NCBI RefSeq assembly: GCF_001995175.1
Contig: NZ_MUKN01000005.1
Span: 33,293-97,292 of the forward strand
Source of the DNA: Rathayibacter rhapontici
Lineage (GTDB): Bacteria > Actinomycetota > Actinomycetes > Actinomycetales > Microbacteriaceae
Length of the DNA: 64,000 nt
Direction: 5' to 3'
Positions 25,553 through 34,722 of this stretch are shown in pieces. The notes below the pieces were generated by a model. The model was given only the letters and a program-made list of their open reading frames with translations, did not search any database and had not been told where the DNA came from. The translations under genes were made by a program, and so were the position numbers. Every line of letters begins with the position of its first letter. Within the stretch, counting starts at the first letter, position 1.

Positions 25553-26558
25553 TGGCCAGCTTCTCGCAGTTCGGCAACGACCTCTACACCGGCAAGCGCT
25601 CGATCGACTTCGTCGGACGGCGCCGCACCTGGTACCTGATCTCCCTCGCCCTGATCCTGATCACGGTGCTCGGAACCGTCGCCCGCGGCGGCTTCAACTT
25701 CAGCATCGAGTTCACCGGCGGGTCCGAGTTCACGGTGTCCTCGCCGTCGGACCTCGACCAGGCGACGGCGACCGACGCGGTCACCGCGGTCTCGCCCGAG
25801 ACCGTGCCGCGCGTCTCGGTCGTCGGAGAGACTCCATCCGCGTGCAGACGGACCAGCTCTCGACGGACGAGTCGACCGCGGTCCGCAACTCCCTCGCAGA
25901 GGCCTACGACGTCCCCACCGACCAGGTCGCGTCCTCCTTCATCGGAGCGTCCTGGGGCAACGACGTCACGCAGCAGGCCCTGCGGGCTCTGATCATCTTC
26001 GTGCTGCTGGCCTCGCTCGCCATGTGGGCCTACTTCCGCACCTGGAAGATGTCGCTCGCCGCGATCGTCGCCCTGGTGCACGACCTCGTGATCGTGGCCG
26101 GCGTCTACGGCATCACCGGCACGGAGGTGTCGCCCGCCGCGGTCATCGGCCTCCTGACGATCCTCGGCTACTCGCTCTACGACACCGTGGTGGTCTTCGA
26201 CAAGATCCGCGAGAACACGGCCGAGTCGCTCACCAGCACGACGAGGACGTTCGCCGAGACGGTGAACCTCGCCGAGAACCAGACTCTGGTCCGCTCCATC
26301 AACACATCGATCGTGGCGGCGCTGCCGGTCGGCGCGATCCTGGTGATCGGCGCCTTCGTCCTCGGGGCGGGAACGCTCCGCGACATCTCGCTCGCCCTGC
26401 TCATCGGCATCATCGTCGGCACGTACTCGACGATCTTCGTCGCGGCGCCCTTCTACGCGCAGCTGCGCGGTCGAGAGGTGGACGTCGCCCGCAACGACAA
26501 GCGCGTCGAGGCGGCACGCCTGAAGGCGGGCTCGCCCGCCGTCGAGCAGAGCGCGTAG
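25552..26558 (+). CDS. secF: Protein translocase subunit SecF (frameshifted)
   Basis: The corrected product is about 335 residues: first helix TWYLISLALILITVLGTV, conserved FNFSIEFTGGSEFTVS, then five further helices including MSLAAIVALVHDLVIVAGVY, AVIGLLTILGYSLYDTVVVF followed by DKIREN, and LVRSINTSIVAALPVGAI. The frame breaks at about 25830 (CGGAGAGACTCC), with one base missing. ATG 25552 overlaps the secD stop by one base (TGATG). Confidence 0.92.
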
Positions 26559-26566
26559 GGGGAGCG

Positions 26567-26908
26567 ATGACCGAGTTCTCGCAGGTCTCCGCGGTCGACG
26601 CCGTCGGACTCGTCGCGCGCGACGAGGTGTGGCTCCTCGATGTCCGGGAGCCGCACGAGTGGGCGCTCGGCCACGCCGCCGCCGCCCACCACATCCCGAT
26701 GAACCAGATCGGCGCACGGCAGGACGAGCTGCCCGCCGAGGCGCCGATCCTGGTCGTCTGCCACTCGGGAGTCCGCTCGGCGATGGTCGTGCAGGCTCTC
26801 GAGGGGGCGGGCTACGAGGCGGCCAACGTCGACGCCGGCATGACCGCGTGGGCGGCCGCCGGGGGAGACGTCGTCGACGACGAGGGGCGCCCCGGCCGCA
26901 TCGACTGA
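26567..26908 (+). CDS. Rhodanese-like sulfurtransferase domain protein
   Basis: A 113-residue single rhodanese domain: EVWLLDVREPHEWALGH, AHHIPMNQI, and the active-site loop VVCHSGVRSAMV with the catalytic Cys (about residue 65). It would transfer sulfane sulfur or act in redox signalling; the partner is unknown. ATG 26567 follows GGGGGAGCG, eight bases after the secF stop, so it is probably the last gene of the sec operon. Confidence 0.9.
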   Translation: MTEFSQVSAVDAVGLVARDEVWLLDVREPHEWALGHAAAAHHIPMNQIGARQDELPAEAPILVVCHSGVRSAMVVQALEGAGYEAANVDAGMTAWAAAGGDVVDDEGRPGRID

Positions 26909-26961
26909 CGGCTCCGGGGTTCGCCCCGGGCGGATCGGTCGGCGGCGCGTTCCGCAGGCGC

Positions 26962-26991
26962 GATAATGGGGCGATGGAGATGCCCGCGTGA
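26962..26991 (+). promoter_or_regulatory. rel minus-10 box with a five-codon upstream ORF
   Basis: GATAAT (26962-26967) is followed six bases later by ATG 26974, which opens ATG GAG ATG CCC GCG TGA; the TGA overlaps the rel GTG as GTGA. Either this is a leaderless mini-ORF coupled to rel, or the GGAGA within it (26976-26980) is simply the rel ribosome binding site. Confidence 0.35.
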
Positions 26992-29240
26992 CGGAAACCA
27001 CGACCACGTCGTCGACCGCTGCCCTGCGCAGACTGGTCCCCCGGATCTTCTCGCGCGCGCAGCCCTCCGGTGCGGTCGACACCCTCGTGCGCACGGTGCG
27101 GATGCACCACCCCAAGAGCGACATCGCCCTCATCGAGCGCGCGTACTCGGTCGCCGAGCGGGCCCACTCGGGGCAGAAGCGCCGCAGCGGCGAGCCGTAC
27201 ATCACCCATCCGCTCGCGGTCGCGCAGATCCTCGCCGATCTCGGCATCGGCTCGAAGACCATCGCGGCGGCCCTCCTGCACGACACGGTCGAGGACACTG
27301 ACTACAAGCTCGACGAGCTCCGCGCCGACTTCGGCGACGAGGTCGCCATGCTGGTCGACGGCGTCACGAAGCTCGACAAGGTCAAGTACGGCGACAGCGC
27401 TCAGGCCGAGACGGTCCGCAAGATGATCGTGGCGATGTCGAAGGACATCCGCGTCCTGATCATCAAGCTGGCCGACCGCCTGCACAACGCGCGGACCTGG
27501 GGCTTCGTGCCCGCCGAGTCCGCCGCCCGCAAGGCGACGGAGACGCTCGAGATCTACGCGCCCCTCGCGCACCGCCTCGGCATCCAGGCGATCAAGTGGG
27601 AGCTCGAGGACCTGTCGTTCGCGGTGCTCTACCCCAAGATCTACAACGAGATCGAGAGCCTCGTGAAGCGCCGGACGCCTCAGCGCGAGGAGTTCGTGCA
27701 GAGCGTCATCGACCTGATCGGCGAGGACCTGCGGGCCGGCAAGATCCGCGGCCGCGTCGTCGGGCGTCCGAAGCAGTACTACTCGATCTACCAGAAGATG
27801 GTCGTCCGAGGCCGCGAGTTCGACGAGATCTACGACCTCGTCGGCATCCGCGTGCTCGTGAACTCCGTCCGCGACTGCTACGCGGTGCTGGGCTCGATCC
27901 ACGCGCGCTGGACGCCGATGCCCGGCCGGTTCAAGGACTACATCGCGACCCCGAAGTTCAACCTCTACCAGTCGCTGCACACGACCGTCGTCGGGCCCAA
28001 GGGCCGGGCGGTCGAGATCCAGATCCGCACGAACGAGATGCACCAGCACGCCGAGTTCGGCATCGCCGCGCACTGGAAGTACAAGGAGCAGATGGCGACG
28101 GGCAAGGTGCCCACGTCCGGCTCGAACGACACCGACCTCGCCTGGCTGGCGCACCTCTCGGACTGGCAGTCCGAGACGACCGACCCGAACGAGTTCCTCG
28201 ACTCCCTCCGCTTCGAGATCGGAGCGAAGGAGGTCTACGTCTTCACTCCGAAGGGTCGCGTCATCGGCCTGCCGACCGGAGCGACCCCCGTCGACTTCGC
28301 CTACGCCGTGCACACCGAGGTCGGCCACCGCACGATGGGCGCCAAGGTCAACGGCCGTCTGGTGCCGCTCGAGTCCTCGCTGACCACCGGCGACGTCGTC
28401 GAGGTGTTCACCTCGAAGAACCCCGACAGCGGCCCCAGCCAGGACTGGCTGAACTTCGTGCAGAGCCCGCGGGCCCGCAACAAGATCCGCCAGTGGTTCA
28501 CGAAGGAGCGCCGCGACGAGGCGATCGAGCAGGGCAAGGACTCCATCGCCCGCGCGATGCGCAAGCAGAACCTGCCGCTGCAGAAGCTGATGAGCCAGGA
28601 CACCTTCACCGAGGTGGCCAGCCAGCTGCGCTACAACGACGTGGAGGCGCTCTACGCCGCCGTCGGCGAGGGCCACGTGTCGACGCAGTCGGTGCTCGAG
28701 AAGGTCGTCGCGTCGATCCAGGGCGATCCGGAGTCGGACGAGAACGAGGTCACGCTGCCGCGCTCCCCGCGACCGCGGAGCCGCAGCAGCGAGTCGGGCG
28801 TCCTGGTCAAGGGAGCGCCGGACATCCTGGTCAAGCTCGCGAAGTGCTGCACCCCGGTCCCGGGCGATCAGATCGTCGGCTTCGTCACGCGCGGAGCCGG
28901 GGTCTCGGTGCACCAGGCCAACTGCCACAACGTGCAGGAGCTCCTGAAGGAGCCCGAGCGGATCGTGGACGTGGAGTGGGCGCCGTCCTCCAAGAGCATC
29001 TTCCTGGTGCAGATCCAGGTCGAGGCGCTGGACCGCTCCGGTCTGCTGAGCGATGTCACGCGCGTGCTCTCGGAGCACCACGTCAACATCCTCTCGGCGA
29101 CGGTGTCGACCTCCAGCGACCGGCTCGCGATCAGCCGCTTCGTCTTCGAGATGGGCGACACCACCCACCTCGACCGCGTGCTGAACGCCGTCCGGCGCAT
29201 CGACGCCGTCTACGACGTGTACCGGGTCAACGCGGGCTGA
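26988..29240 (+). CDS. rel: Bifunctional (p)ppGpp synthetase/hydrolase Rel
   Basis: A 750-residue RelA/SpoT homologue that makes and degrades the alarmone (p)ppGpp. The HD hydrolase domain has YITHPLAVAQILADLGI and AALLHDTVEDTDYKLDEL; the synthetase domain has RVVGRPKQYYSIYQKMVVRG, YDLVGIRVLV and FKDYIATPKFNLYQSLHTTV. A TGS domain (EVYVFTPKGRVIGLPTGATP) and a C-terminal ACT domain (SGLLSDVTRVLSEHHVNILS) follow. Both catalytic sites look intact. GTG 26988. Its last 14 bases overlap the end of the convergent AbiEi-like gene. Confidence 0.96.
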   Translation: MTETTTTSSTAALRRLVPRIFSRAQPSGAVDTLVRTVRMHHPKSDIALIERAYSVAERAHSGQKRRSGEPYITHPLAVAQILADLGIGSKTIAAALLHDTVEDTDYKLDELRADFGDEVAMLVDGVTKLDKVKYGDSAQAETVRKMIVAMSKDIRVLIIKLADRLHNARTWGFVPAESAARKATETLEIYAPLAHRLGIQAIKWELEDLSFAVLYPKIYNEIESLVKRRTPQREEFVQSVIDLIGEDLRAGKIRGRVVGRPKQYYSIYQKMVVRGREFDEIYDLVGIRVLVNSVRDCYAVLGSIHARWTPMPGRFKDYIATPKFNLYQSLHTTVVGPKGRAVEIQIRTNEMHQHAEFGIAAHWKYKEQMATGKVPTSGSNDTDLAWLAHLSDWQSETTDPNEFLDSLRFEIGAKEVYVFTPKGRVIGLPTGATPVDFAYAVHTEVGHRTMGAKVNGRLVPLESSLTTGDVVEVFTSKNPDSGPSQDWLNFVQSPRARNKIRQWFTKERRDEAIEQGKDSIARAMRKQNLPLQKLMSQDTFTEVASQLRYNDVEALYAAVGEGHVSTQSVLEKVVASIQGDPESDENEVTLPRSPRPRSRSSESGVLVKGAPDILVKLAKCCTPVPGDQIVGFVTRGAGVSVHQANCHNVQELLKEPERIVDVEWAPSSKSIFLVQIQVEALDRSGLLSDVTRVLSEHHVNILSATVSTSSDRLAISRFVFEMGDTTHLDRVLNAVRRIDAVYDVYRVNAG

Positions 29241-29799
29241 GAGGCCCTGACGGCGGCCGCGCGCTCAGCGCGGCCGTCAGCCGGCGCTCGGCGATGCGGC
29301 GTCCTGCTACGGCGCTCCCCGCCGCCTCGAGTGCGGCGAGGACGTCCTCCAGAGCGGTGACGGTCGTCAGCGCGAGCGACCGGAGCAGGGAGTCGTCGCA
29401 GGCGTCCGGGACGCGGGTCAGGTCGATCAGGGTGCGCACCGGAGTCGTGACCGGGCAGCCGCCGATCGAGACGACGTCCGCGGCGGGCAGCCGGACCTCG
29501 TGGAAGCGCACGCGGGCACGAGGCTGCGGCCGGAGGCGATGCTCCCGGTCGATCGAGGCGCTGTGCAGCGCGGGCGGCTCGGTCATCGCTCCGTGCACCC
29601 ACGCGGCGCTCGAGCGGTCGGCGACGGTGCCCCGCGGCAGGACCGCGAGCAGAGCCGCGCCCCGCTCCGCCGCTCCGGTCGGCAGATCGCAGAGCACGAA
29701 GCCCTCGTCGAGCGCGCGGAGCTCGCCGTCGAGGCGGGCGGCGCACAGCTCGGCGAGCGGGAGGTGTCCGGGGAGCAGAACGGAGGGGAGGCGCGTCAT
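29227..29799 (-). CDS. Conserved hypothetical protein, AbiEi antitoxin-like
   Basis: A 190-residue protein with the layout of type IV antitoxin AbiEi-like proteins in actinobacteria: LLAVLPRGTVADRSSAAWVH, then EVRLPAADVVSIGGCPVTTP and VRTLIDLTRVPD. No AbiEii-type nucleotidyltransferase toxin gene is next to it, so it is an orphan and a toxin-antitoxin role is unsupported. The usual N-terminal winged helix is not obvious. ATG 29799 is preceded by CTCTCGAGGG, a weak site. Convergent with rel and overlapping it by 14 bases. Confidence 0.6.
   Translation of the reverse strand: MTRLPSVLLPGHLPLAELCAARLDGELRALDEGFVLCDLPTGAAERGAALLAVLPRGTVADRSSAAWVHGAMTEPPALHSASIDREHRLRPQPRARVRFHEVRLPAADVVSIGGCPVTTPVRTLIDLTRVPDACDDSLLRSLALTTVTALEDVLAALEAAGSAVAGRRIAERRLTAALSARPPSGPLSPR
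29245..29282 (+). terminator. Probable rel terminator hairpin
   Basis: CTGAC-GGC-GGCCGCGC pairs with GCGCGGCC-GTCAG across GCTCA, with a GGC bulge. It begins five bases after the rel stop but lies inside the coding region of the convergent gene. No T tract. Confidence 0.45.
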
Positions 29800-29887
29800 C
29801 CCTCGAGAGTGGACGACGCGCCTCCCCTCCGGAGGCGTTCGCGCCGATCTGTGGAGGGATCGGCGCAGGGGAGGGAGGACCCTCCGA

Positions 29888-31111
29888 TCAGCCCAGGGCG
29901 TCCAGCCACACCTTGCGGGCGTCGAGCGCCTCCTGCGCCTGGGCGATGGCGGCGCGGTCGCCGCGGGCCTTCGCCTCGTCGAGCTCGTCCTGCAGTTTCT
30001 GGATCGCCGAGGTGAGCTGCGACGCGAGGCCCTCGGAGCGGGCCTTGCGCTCGGGATTGCTGCGGTTCCAGTGCTCCTCGTCGAGCTTGCGCACGTGAGC
30101 CTCGACCTTGCGGAGCCGATCCTCGATGGTGCGGACCTGCTCGCGGGGCACGCGGCCCACCTCGTCCCAGCGCTCCTGGATGGAGAGGAGGGCGCGCTTG
30201 GCCTTCTCGCGGTCCTGCTCCTGCAGGAGCGGCTCGGCCTCCTCGAGGAGGGCGAGCTTGCGATCGAGGTTCTCGGTGTACTCGACGCTCTCCTGCGCGA
30301 CGATCTCGGCCTTCGCGCCGTAGATCGCATCGCCGGCCGCCTTGAACCGGGCCCAGAGGGCGTCGTCGAACCGCTTGCCGGCGCGACCGGCGACCCGCCA
30401 GCTCTCGAGGAGGGTGCGGTACTCCGGGATCGCGTCGGCGCCGCGCGGCACGAGCGCCTCGGCCTGGTCGATCAGCGACTGCTTCGCCGCCTTCGCCTCT
30501 CGGTGCGCGGAGTCGAGGTCGGCGAAGAACGCCTTGCGGTTCTGCTCGATCGTGGTGCGGGCCCCGCGGAAGCGGCGCCAGAGCTCGTTGGCCTCGTTCT
30601 TGGGGAGGCGCGGACCCTGCTGCTGGTGGCTCTGCCAGCGGGCGAACAGATCGTCGATCGCCGCGCTCGCCTGCTTCCACTGCGTCTTGGCGGGATCCAC
30701 GGCCGCGAGGGCCTCGGCCTCGGCCACGATCGCCTCGCGGTACGCGAGTGCCTCGGCCAGCACGGCCTTCGACTCGGCGGCCTGCTGCTCGGTGAGGTCC
30801 TCGACCGATCCGCTCAGGGCGCTGACGCGGGTCTGCAGGGCCTCGAGATCGCCGACGGCGTGCGCCTCGGCGATCGCCGCGGTCAGCGACTGCACCGTCC
30901 GGGCGACGTCGGCGGCGGGGGCCCCGCGCTTCGCCCGCTGCTCGAGCAGGGAGACCTGCCCGGCCAGCTCGGTGTACTTGCGCTCGTAGTAGGCGAGCGC
31001 CTCCTCGGGGGTGGCATCGGGGTACTGGCCGACCTCGCGCTCACCGTCTCCGACTCGGACGTAGACCGTCCCGTCGTCGTCGACTCGTCCCCACGGCTGC
31101 TGGTCACTCAT
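29888..31111 (-). CDS. DUF349 coiled-coil protein
   Basis: A 407-residue, strongly helical, charged protein with repeated DUF349 motifs (WKQASAAIDDLFARWQ, ALWARFKAAGDAIYGAKAEI, LLSIQERWDEVGRVPREQV). The N-terminal PWGRVDDDGTVYVRVGDGER is the actinobacterial extension. No catalytic motif is visible. Function unknown; family members appear with replication, repair or stress genes. The frame extends five codons further, but ATG 31111 (MSDQQPWGRV) is the natural start. Confidence 0.85.
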   Translation of the reverse strand: MSDQQPWGRVDDDGTVYVRVGDGEREVGQYPDATPEEALAYYERKYTELAGQVSLLEQRAKRGAPAADVARTVQSLTAAIAEAHAVGDLEALQTRVSALSGSVEDLTEQQAAESKAVLAEALAYREAIVAEAEALAAVDPAKTQWKQASAAIDDLFARWQSHQQQGPRLPKNEANELWRRFRGARTTIEQNRKAFFADLDSAHREAKAAKQSLIDQAEALVPRGADAIPEYRTLLESWRVAGRAGKRFDDALWARFKAAGDAIYGAKAEIVAQESVEYTENLDRKLALLEEAEPLLQEQDREKAKRALLSIQERWDEVGRVPREQVRTIEDRLRKVEAHVRKLDEEHWNRSNPERKARSEGLASQLTSAIQKLQDELDEAKARGDRAAIAQAQEALDARKVWLDALG

Positions 31112-31298
31112 CGCTCGGAGCCTCACCTTGCTGTTCGATGTCGTGCTGTTCGATGTCCGTCGCGTCGGGTGGCCGATCGGGCTCGACGGCCGGTAGGCCG
31201 GGTACCGCGCTCGGCCGCGAACGGGCAGTGACGATCAGCCTATTGCACGGGGGCGCCCCCGGCTCCTGCCCCGCGGGCGACGGCCGGTCGCAGCGCGT

Positions 31299-32086
31299 CT
31301 ACTGGAGCGAGACGGAGGTGATCGCGACCGGCTCGGCGGGCGCGCCGTCGGCGGATCCGTCGGCCGTGCCCTTCGCGACGACGTCCGCCACGAGGGCGTC
31401 GAGCCCGGAGGTCACCTGACCGATCACGGTGTAGCCGCCGGCGGCGTCGGCGGGGAGCGTGGTGTCCTCGTAGACGACGAAGAACTGGCTGCCCTGGCTG
31501 TAGCCGTTTCCGGACTGCCGCGCCATCGCGATGGTCCCGGCCGGGTACAGCCCGTCCTCCGGGGCGTTCTCGACCGGGCCGTAGCTGTAGCCCGGTCCGC
31601 CGGTGCCGTCGCCGTCGGGGTCGCCGCACTGGAGGACGAACAGGCCCTCGGTGGTCAGGCGGTGGCAGGAGACGCGTCGTAGAAGCCGGACTGCGCCAGG
31701 GAGAGGAAGGAGGAGACGGCCTGCGGGGCCGCGGCGCCCGCGAGCGTGATCCCCAGCGGATCGGCGTTGATCGTCATCTCGCCGGTCCAGTCGCGGCCCT
31801 GGGCGAGGTCAGCCGAGGGCACGTCGCCCGTGTTCTCGCCGGTGGGGGCGGGTGTCCGAGCGGCGCTCGCGCTCGAGGACGGCTCGGCGACGGGGGTGCC
31901 CGGTCCGCCCGAGAAGTAGAGGAGCTGGGCGAGGACGGCGAGGGCGATCACGACGACCCCGGCCACCGCGGCGATCACGTTGTCGCGTCGGCGGCGCCTC
32001 GCCCGCGTGCGGTGCAGGGTCTGGCGGGCCTGGTAGGCCCGGAGCCGGGTGCGCGCCTCGCGATCGTTCGACTTTCCCTGGGCCAC
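31299..32086 (-). CDS. Membrane-anchored cyclophilin-type peptidyl-prolyl isomerase (frameshifted)
   Basis: The corrected product is 262 residues. A basic N-terminus ([20 protein letters not shown]), one transmembrane helix ([20 protein letters not shown]), a Ser/Thr/Pro linker, then an extracytoplasmic cyclophilin domain with [20 protein letters not shown] and [12 protein letters not shown]. It would catalyse proline isomerisation in exported proteins. The domain lacks the canonical F-H-R-V-I motif; [16 protein letters not shown] is the actinobacterial version. The break at about 31675 fits GACGGCGTC shortened to GACGCGTC. GTG 32086. Confidence 0.85.
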
Positions 32087-32228
32087 GTGTTCCTCCGACG
32101 TCTCCGGTCGCGCCCCGGCGGCGCGGCGCTCCGCGCGCAGGCGCAGACCGAGAGGAGCCTACGAGAATCGGCGCAGCGACTCCACACGGCGCTCCGCCCG
32201 TGCCGGGGCCCGTGTCGGAGCCCCTGGT

Positions 32229-32244
32229 TACGCTGGTGCGCATG
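32229..32244 (+). promoter_or_regulatory. Minus-10 element of a likely leaderless rarA transcript
   Basis: TACGCT (32229-32234), seven bases, then ATG 32242; no Shine-Dalgarno. Same geometry as at 4168-4183. Confidence 0.4.
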
Positions 32245-33672
32245 ACCATGCAGCAGGCAGGACTCCGCTCGGGGGCGACTCCGCTCGCCGTGCGGATGCG
32301 CCCGCGCAGCCTCGACGAGGTCGCCGGGCAGCGCCACCTGCTGACGCGGGGCTCGCCCCTCGTCGCCCTCGCCGCCGACACGACGGGGGAGCGCGGCGCC
32401 GTGTCGGTCATCCTGTGGGGCCCGCCCGGCACCGGCAAGACGACGCTCGCCCAGGCCGTCGCGCACTCCAGCGGCCGCCGCTTCGTCGAGCTCTCGGCGG
32501 TCACGGCCGGAGTGAAGGACGTGCGGCAGGTGATGGAGGAGGCGCTCTCGACGCGCGATCTCTACGGCACCTCGACCGTGCTGTTCCTCGACGAGATCCA
32601 CCGCTTCACCAAGGCGCAGCAGGACGCGCTGCTGCCGGGAGTCGAGAACGGCTGGGTCATCCTGATCGCCGCGACGACCGAGAACCCGTCCTTCTCGGTG
32701 ATCGCGCCCCTGCTGTCGCGCTCGCTCCTGCTCACCCTCGAGCCGCTGAGCGACGACGACCTCGGGATCCTGGTCGATCGCGCCCTCGTCGACGAGCGCG
32801 GGCTCCGCGGAACCGTCGCCCTCGATCCCGAGGCGCGGGCGAGCATCGTCCGGCTGGCCTCGGGCGACGCGCGCCGGGCGCTGACGGCGCTCGAGGCGGC
32901 GGCGACGTCCGCGCGCTCGGACGCGAGGGAGGCGGACCGGGCCGCGCGCGCGTCCGACTCCGAGGACGAGGACGACGAGGACGACGACGCCGCCGCCCCG
33001 GTCGAGGAGGACGCCCCCGCCCAGGAGCCCGAGCTCCCGCTCATCACCACCGAGGTCGTGGCGCGCGCGGTCGACCGGGCGCTCCTGCGCTACGACCGCA
33101 ACGGCGACGAGCACTACGACGTCATCAGCGCGTTCATCAAGTCGATCCGCGGCTCCGACGTCGATGCGGCACTGCACTACCTCGCCCGGATGATCGAGGC
33201 GGGGGAGGATCCGCGGTTCATCGCGCGCCGCATCATCGTGTCGGCCTCGGAGGACATCGGCATGGCCGATCCGCAGGCGCTGGTCATCGCGGTGGCGGCC
33301 GCGGACGCCGTCCAGCTCATCGGCATGCCGGAGGGGCGGATCCCGCTCGCGCAGGCCGTCGTCCACCTCGCGACCGCTCCCAAGTCGAACGCCTCCTACA
33401 CGGCGCTGGACGCGGCCATCGCCGACGTGCGCGCGGGCAGGGCGGGCCGGGTGCCGCCGCACCTGCGCGACGCGCACTACCCGGGCGCCAAGCGCCTCGG
33501 CCACGGGAAGGGCTACCGCTACCCGCACGACGCCGAGCTGGGAGTCCTGCAGCAGCAGTACCTGCCGGACTCGCTCGACGGCGCCCGGTACTACGAGCCG
33601 ACCGAGCACGGCAACGAGCGCGACGTCTCGGCGCGGCTGTCGAAGCTGATGAGGATCATCCGGGGCTCGTGA
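32242..33672 (+). CDS. rarA: Replication-associated recombination protein RarA (MgsA-type AAA ATPase)
   Basis: A 476-residue clamp-loader-like ATPase that acts at stalled forks. Walker A is [15 protein letters not shown], Walker [21 protein letters not shown], sensor 1 [14 protein letters not shown], sensor 2 [12 protein letters not shown]. The C-terminal tetramerisation domain has [20 protein letters not shown] and [20 protein letters not shown]. An acidic, low-complexity insert (about residues 232-265, with [11 protein letters not shown]) lies between the ATPase lid and the C-terminal domain. ATG 32242 is chosen over an upstream open frame because of the minus-10 spacing and homology. Confidence 0.92.
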   Translation: MTMQQAGLRSGATPLAVRMRPRSLDEVAGQRHLLTRGSPLVALAADTTGERGAVSVILWGPPGTGKTTLAQAVAHSSGRRFVELSAVTAGVKDVRQVMEEALSTRDLYGTSTVLFLDEIHRFTKAQQDALLPGVENGWVILIAATTENPSFSVIAPLLSRSLLLTLEPLSDDDLGILVDRALVDERGLRGTVALDPEARASIVRLASGDARRALTALEAAATSARSDAREADRAARASDSEDEDDEDDDAAAPVEEDAPAQEPELPLITTEVVARAVDRALLRYDRNGDEHYDVISAFIKSIRGSDVDAALHYLARMIEAGEDPRFIARRIIVSASEDIGMADPQALVIAVAAADAVQLIGMPEGRIPLAQAVVHLATAPKSNASYTALDAAIADVRAGRAGRVPPHLRDAHYPGAKRLGHGKGYRYPHDAELGVLQQQYLPDSLDGARYYEPTEHGNERDVSARLSKLMRIIRGS

Positions 33673-33721
33673 GTCGTCGGGCGGAGGCCCATCCGGGCCG
33701 AGGGATGCGGCTCGTCCGTGA

Positions 33722-33772
33722 TAGTCTTCTCCGGTTGCCCACCGCTCTGTAGCCGAGCGGAGCAGCGCATCC
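33722..33772 (+). promoter_or_regulatory. Probable rpsD promoter and leader motif
   Basis: TAGTCT (33722-33727) as minus-10, then GCGCATCC at 33765-33772 within AGCAGCGCATCCCTCTGAAT. The latter shares GCAGCGCATCC with the pdxS leader and GCGCATCC with yajC. The leader is about 180 bases, long enough for autoregulation by S4, but I cannot show such a site. Confidence 0.35.
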
Positions 33773-33910
33773 CTCTGAATCGCGCAGCTCGTCACCGCGG
33801 TCACCCTTCCGCGCGCACCCGCGAGCGGACACGACCACGGCGCCCGTGCTCCACCCGGAGCCCGTCGGCGAGAGCTGCGACCGAACCTCTCAGACCTTGG
33901 AAGGACCACA

Positions 33911-34540
33911 GTGTCGACCACCTCACGTTCACGCTCGAAGACGCGCCTCTCGCGCGCCCTCGGCATCCCGCTGACCCCGAAGGCCGCCCGCTACCTCGAG
34001 AAGCGTCCCTACGCTCCCGGTGAGCACGGCCGCTCGAAGCGCAAGGCCGACTCCGACTACGCGGTCCGCCTGCGTGAGAAGCAGCGTCTGCGCGCCCAGT
34101 ACGGCATCCGCGAGAAGCAGCTCCGCATCGCCTTCGGCGAGGCCCGCCGCACCCAGGGCCTGACCGGTGAGAACCTGGTCGAGCTCCTCGAGATGCGCCT
34201 CGACGCCCTCGTCCTCCGCTCCGGCTTCGCCCGCACCACCGCGCAGGCCCGCCAGTTCGTGACCCACCGTCACATCCTCGTCGACGGCAAGATCGTCGAC
34301 CGTCCCTCCTTCCGCGTGAAGCCGGGCCAGGTCATCCACGTCAAGCAGCGTTCCGAGGGCACCGAGCCCTTCCAGGTCGCCGCCGCCGGTGGACACGTCG
34401 ATGTGCTCCCCAAGACCCCGGGCTACCTCGAGGTCGAGATCGACAAGCTCCAGGCGACGCTGCTGCGCCGTCCGAAGCGCGCCGAGGTCCCCGTGACCTG
34501 CGAGGTCCAGCTGGTCGTCGAGTACTACGCCGCCCGCTGA
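33911..34540 (+). CDS. rpsD: 30S ribosomal protein S4
   Basis: A 209-residue primary 16S rRNA-binding protein. Conserved: RLSRALGIPLTPKAARYLEK, KQRLRAQYGIREKQLRIAFG, and the S4 RNA-binding domain LVELLEMRLDALVLRSGFAR then TTAQARQFVTHRHILVDGKI. It lacks the N-terminal zinc cysteines, i.e. the C-minus form. GTG 33911 follows GGAAGGACC. Here rpsD stands alone outside the usual alpha operon, as in several actinobacteria. Confidence 0.96.
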   Translation: MSTTSRSRSKTRLSRALGIPLTPKAARYLEKRPYAPGEHGRSKRKADSDYAVRLREKQRLRAQYGIREKQLRIAFGEARRTQGLTGENLVELLEMRLDALVLRSGFARTTAQARQFVTHRHILVDGKIVDRPSFRVKPGQVIHVKQRSEGTEPFQVAAAGGHVDVLPKTPGYLEVEIDKLQATLLRRPKRAEVPVTCEVQLVVEYYAAR

Positions 34541-34573
34541 TCCACTCCTGACCCGGTCGCTCGACCGACGTCC

Positions 34574-34606
34574 CAGAAGGCCCCGGCTCACCGCCGGGGC
34601 CTTCTG
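34574..34606 (+). terminator. rpsD terminator
   Basis: A perfect 14-bp stem CAGAAGGCCCCGGC / GCCGGGGCCTTCTG with loop TCACC, 33 bases after the rpsD stop. No T tract. Confidence 0.75.
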
Positions 34607-34722
34607 CCGTCCCCGGGACGCCGCGCCCGCCGCCCGCGGCCTGCCGCGGCGCCTGCCGACTCCGCCCGCGCCTCGTCGCTAGGCTGGAGTGCCGCATCGG
34701 GCGGCGCCGAACGGAGGTCACC

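Noticed and set aside
25584..29168. A 1194-codon minus-strand open frame opposite secF and rel
   Set aside because: It is antisense to two well-supported genes. The translation is His/Asp/Arg/Leu-rich, typical of GC-skewed shadow frames, and has no domain or ribosome binding site.
29227..29799. A complete type IV toxin-antitoxin system
   Set aside because: No nucleotidyltransferase toxin gene is adjacent; the neighbours are rel and a DUF349 gene.
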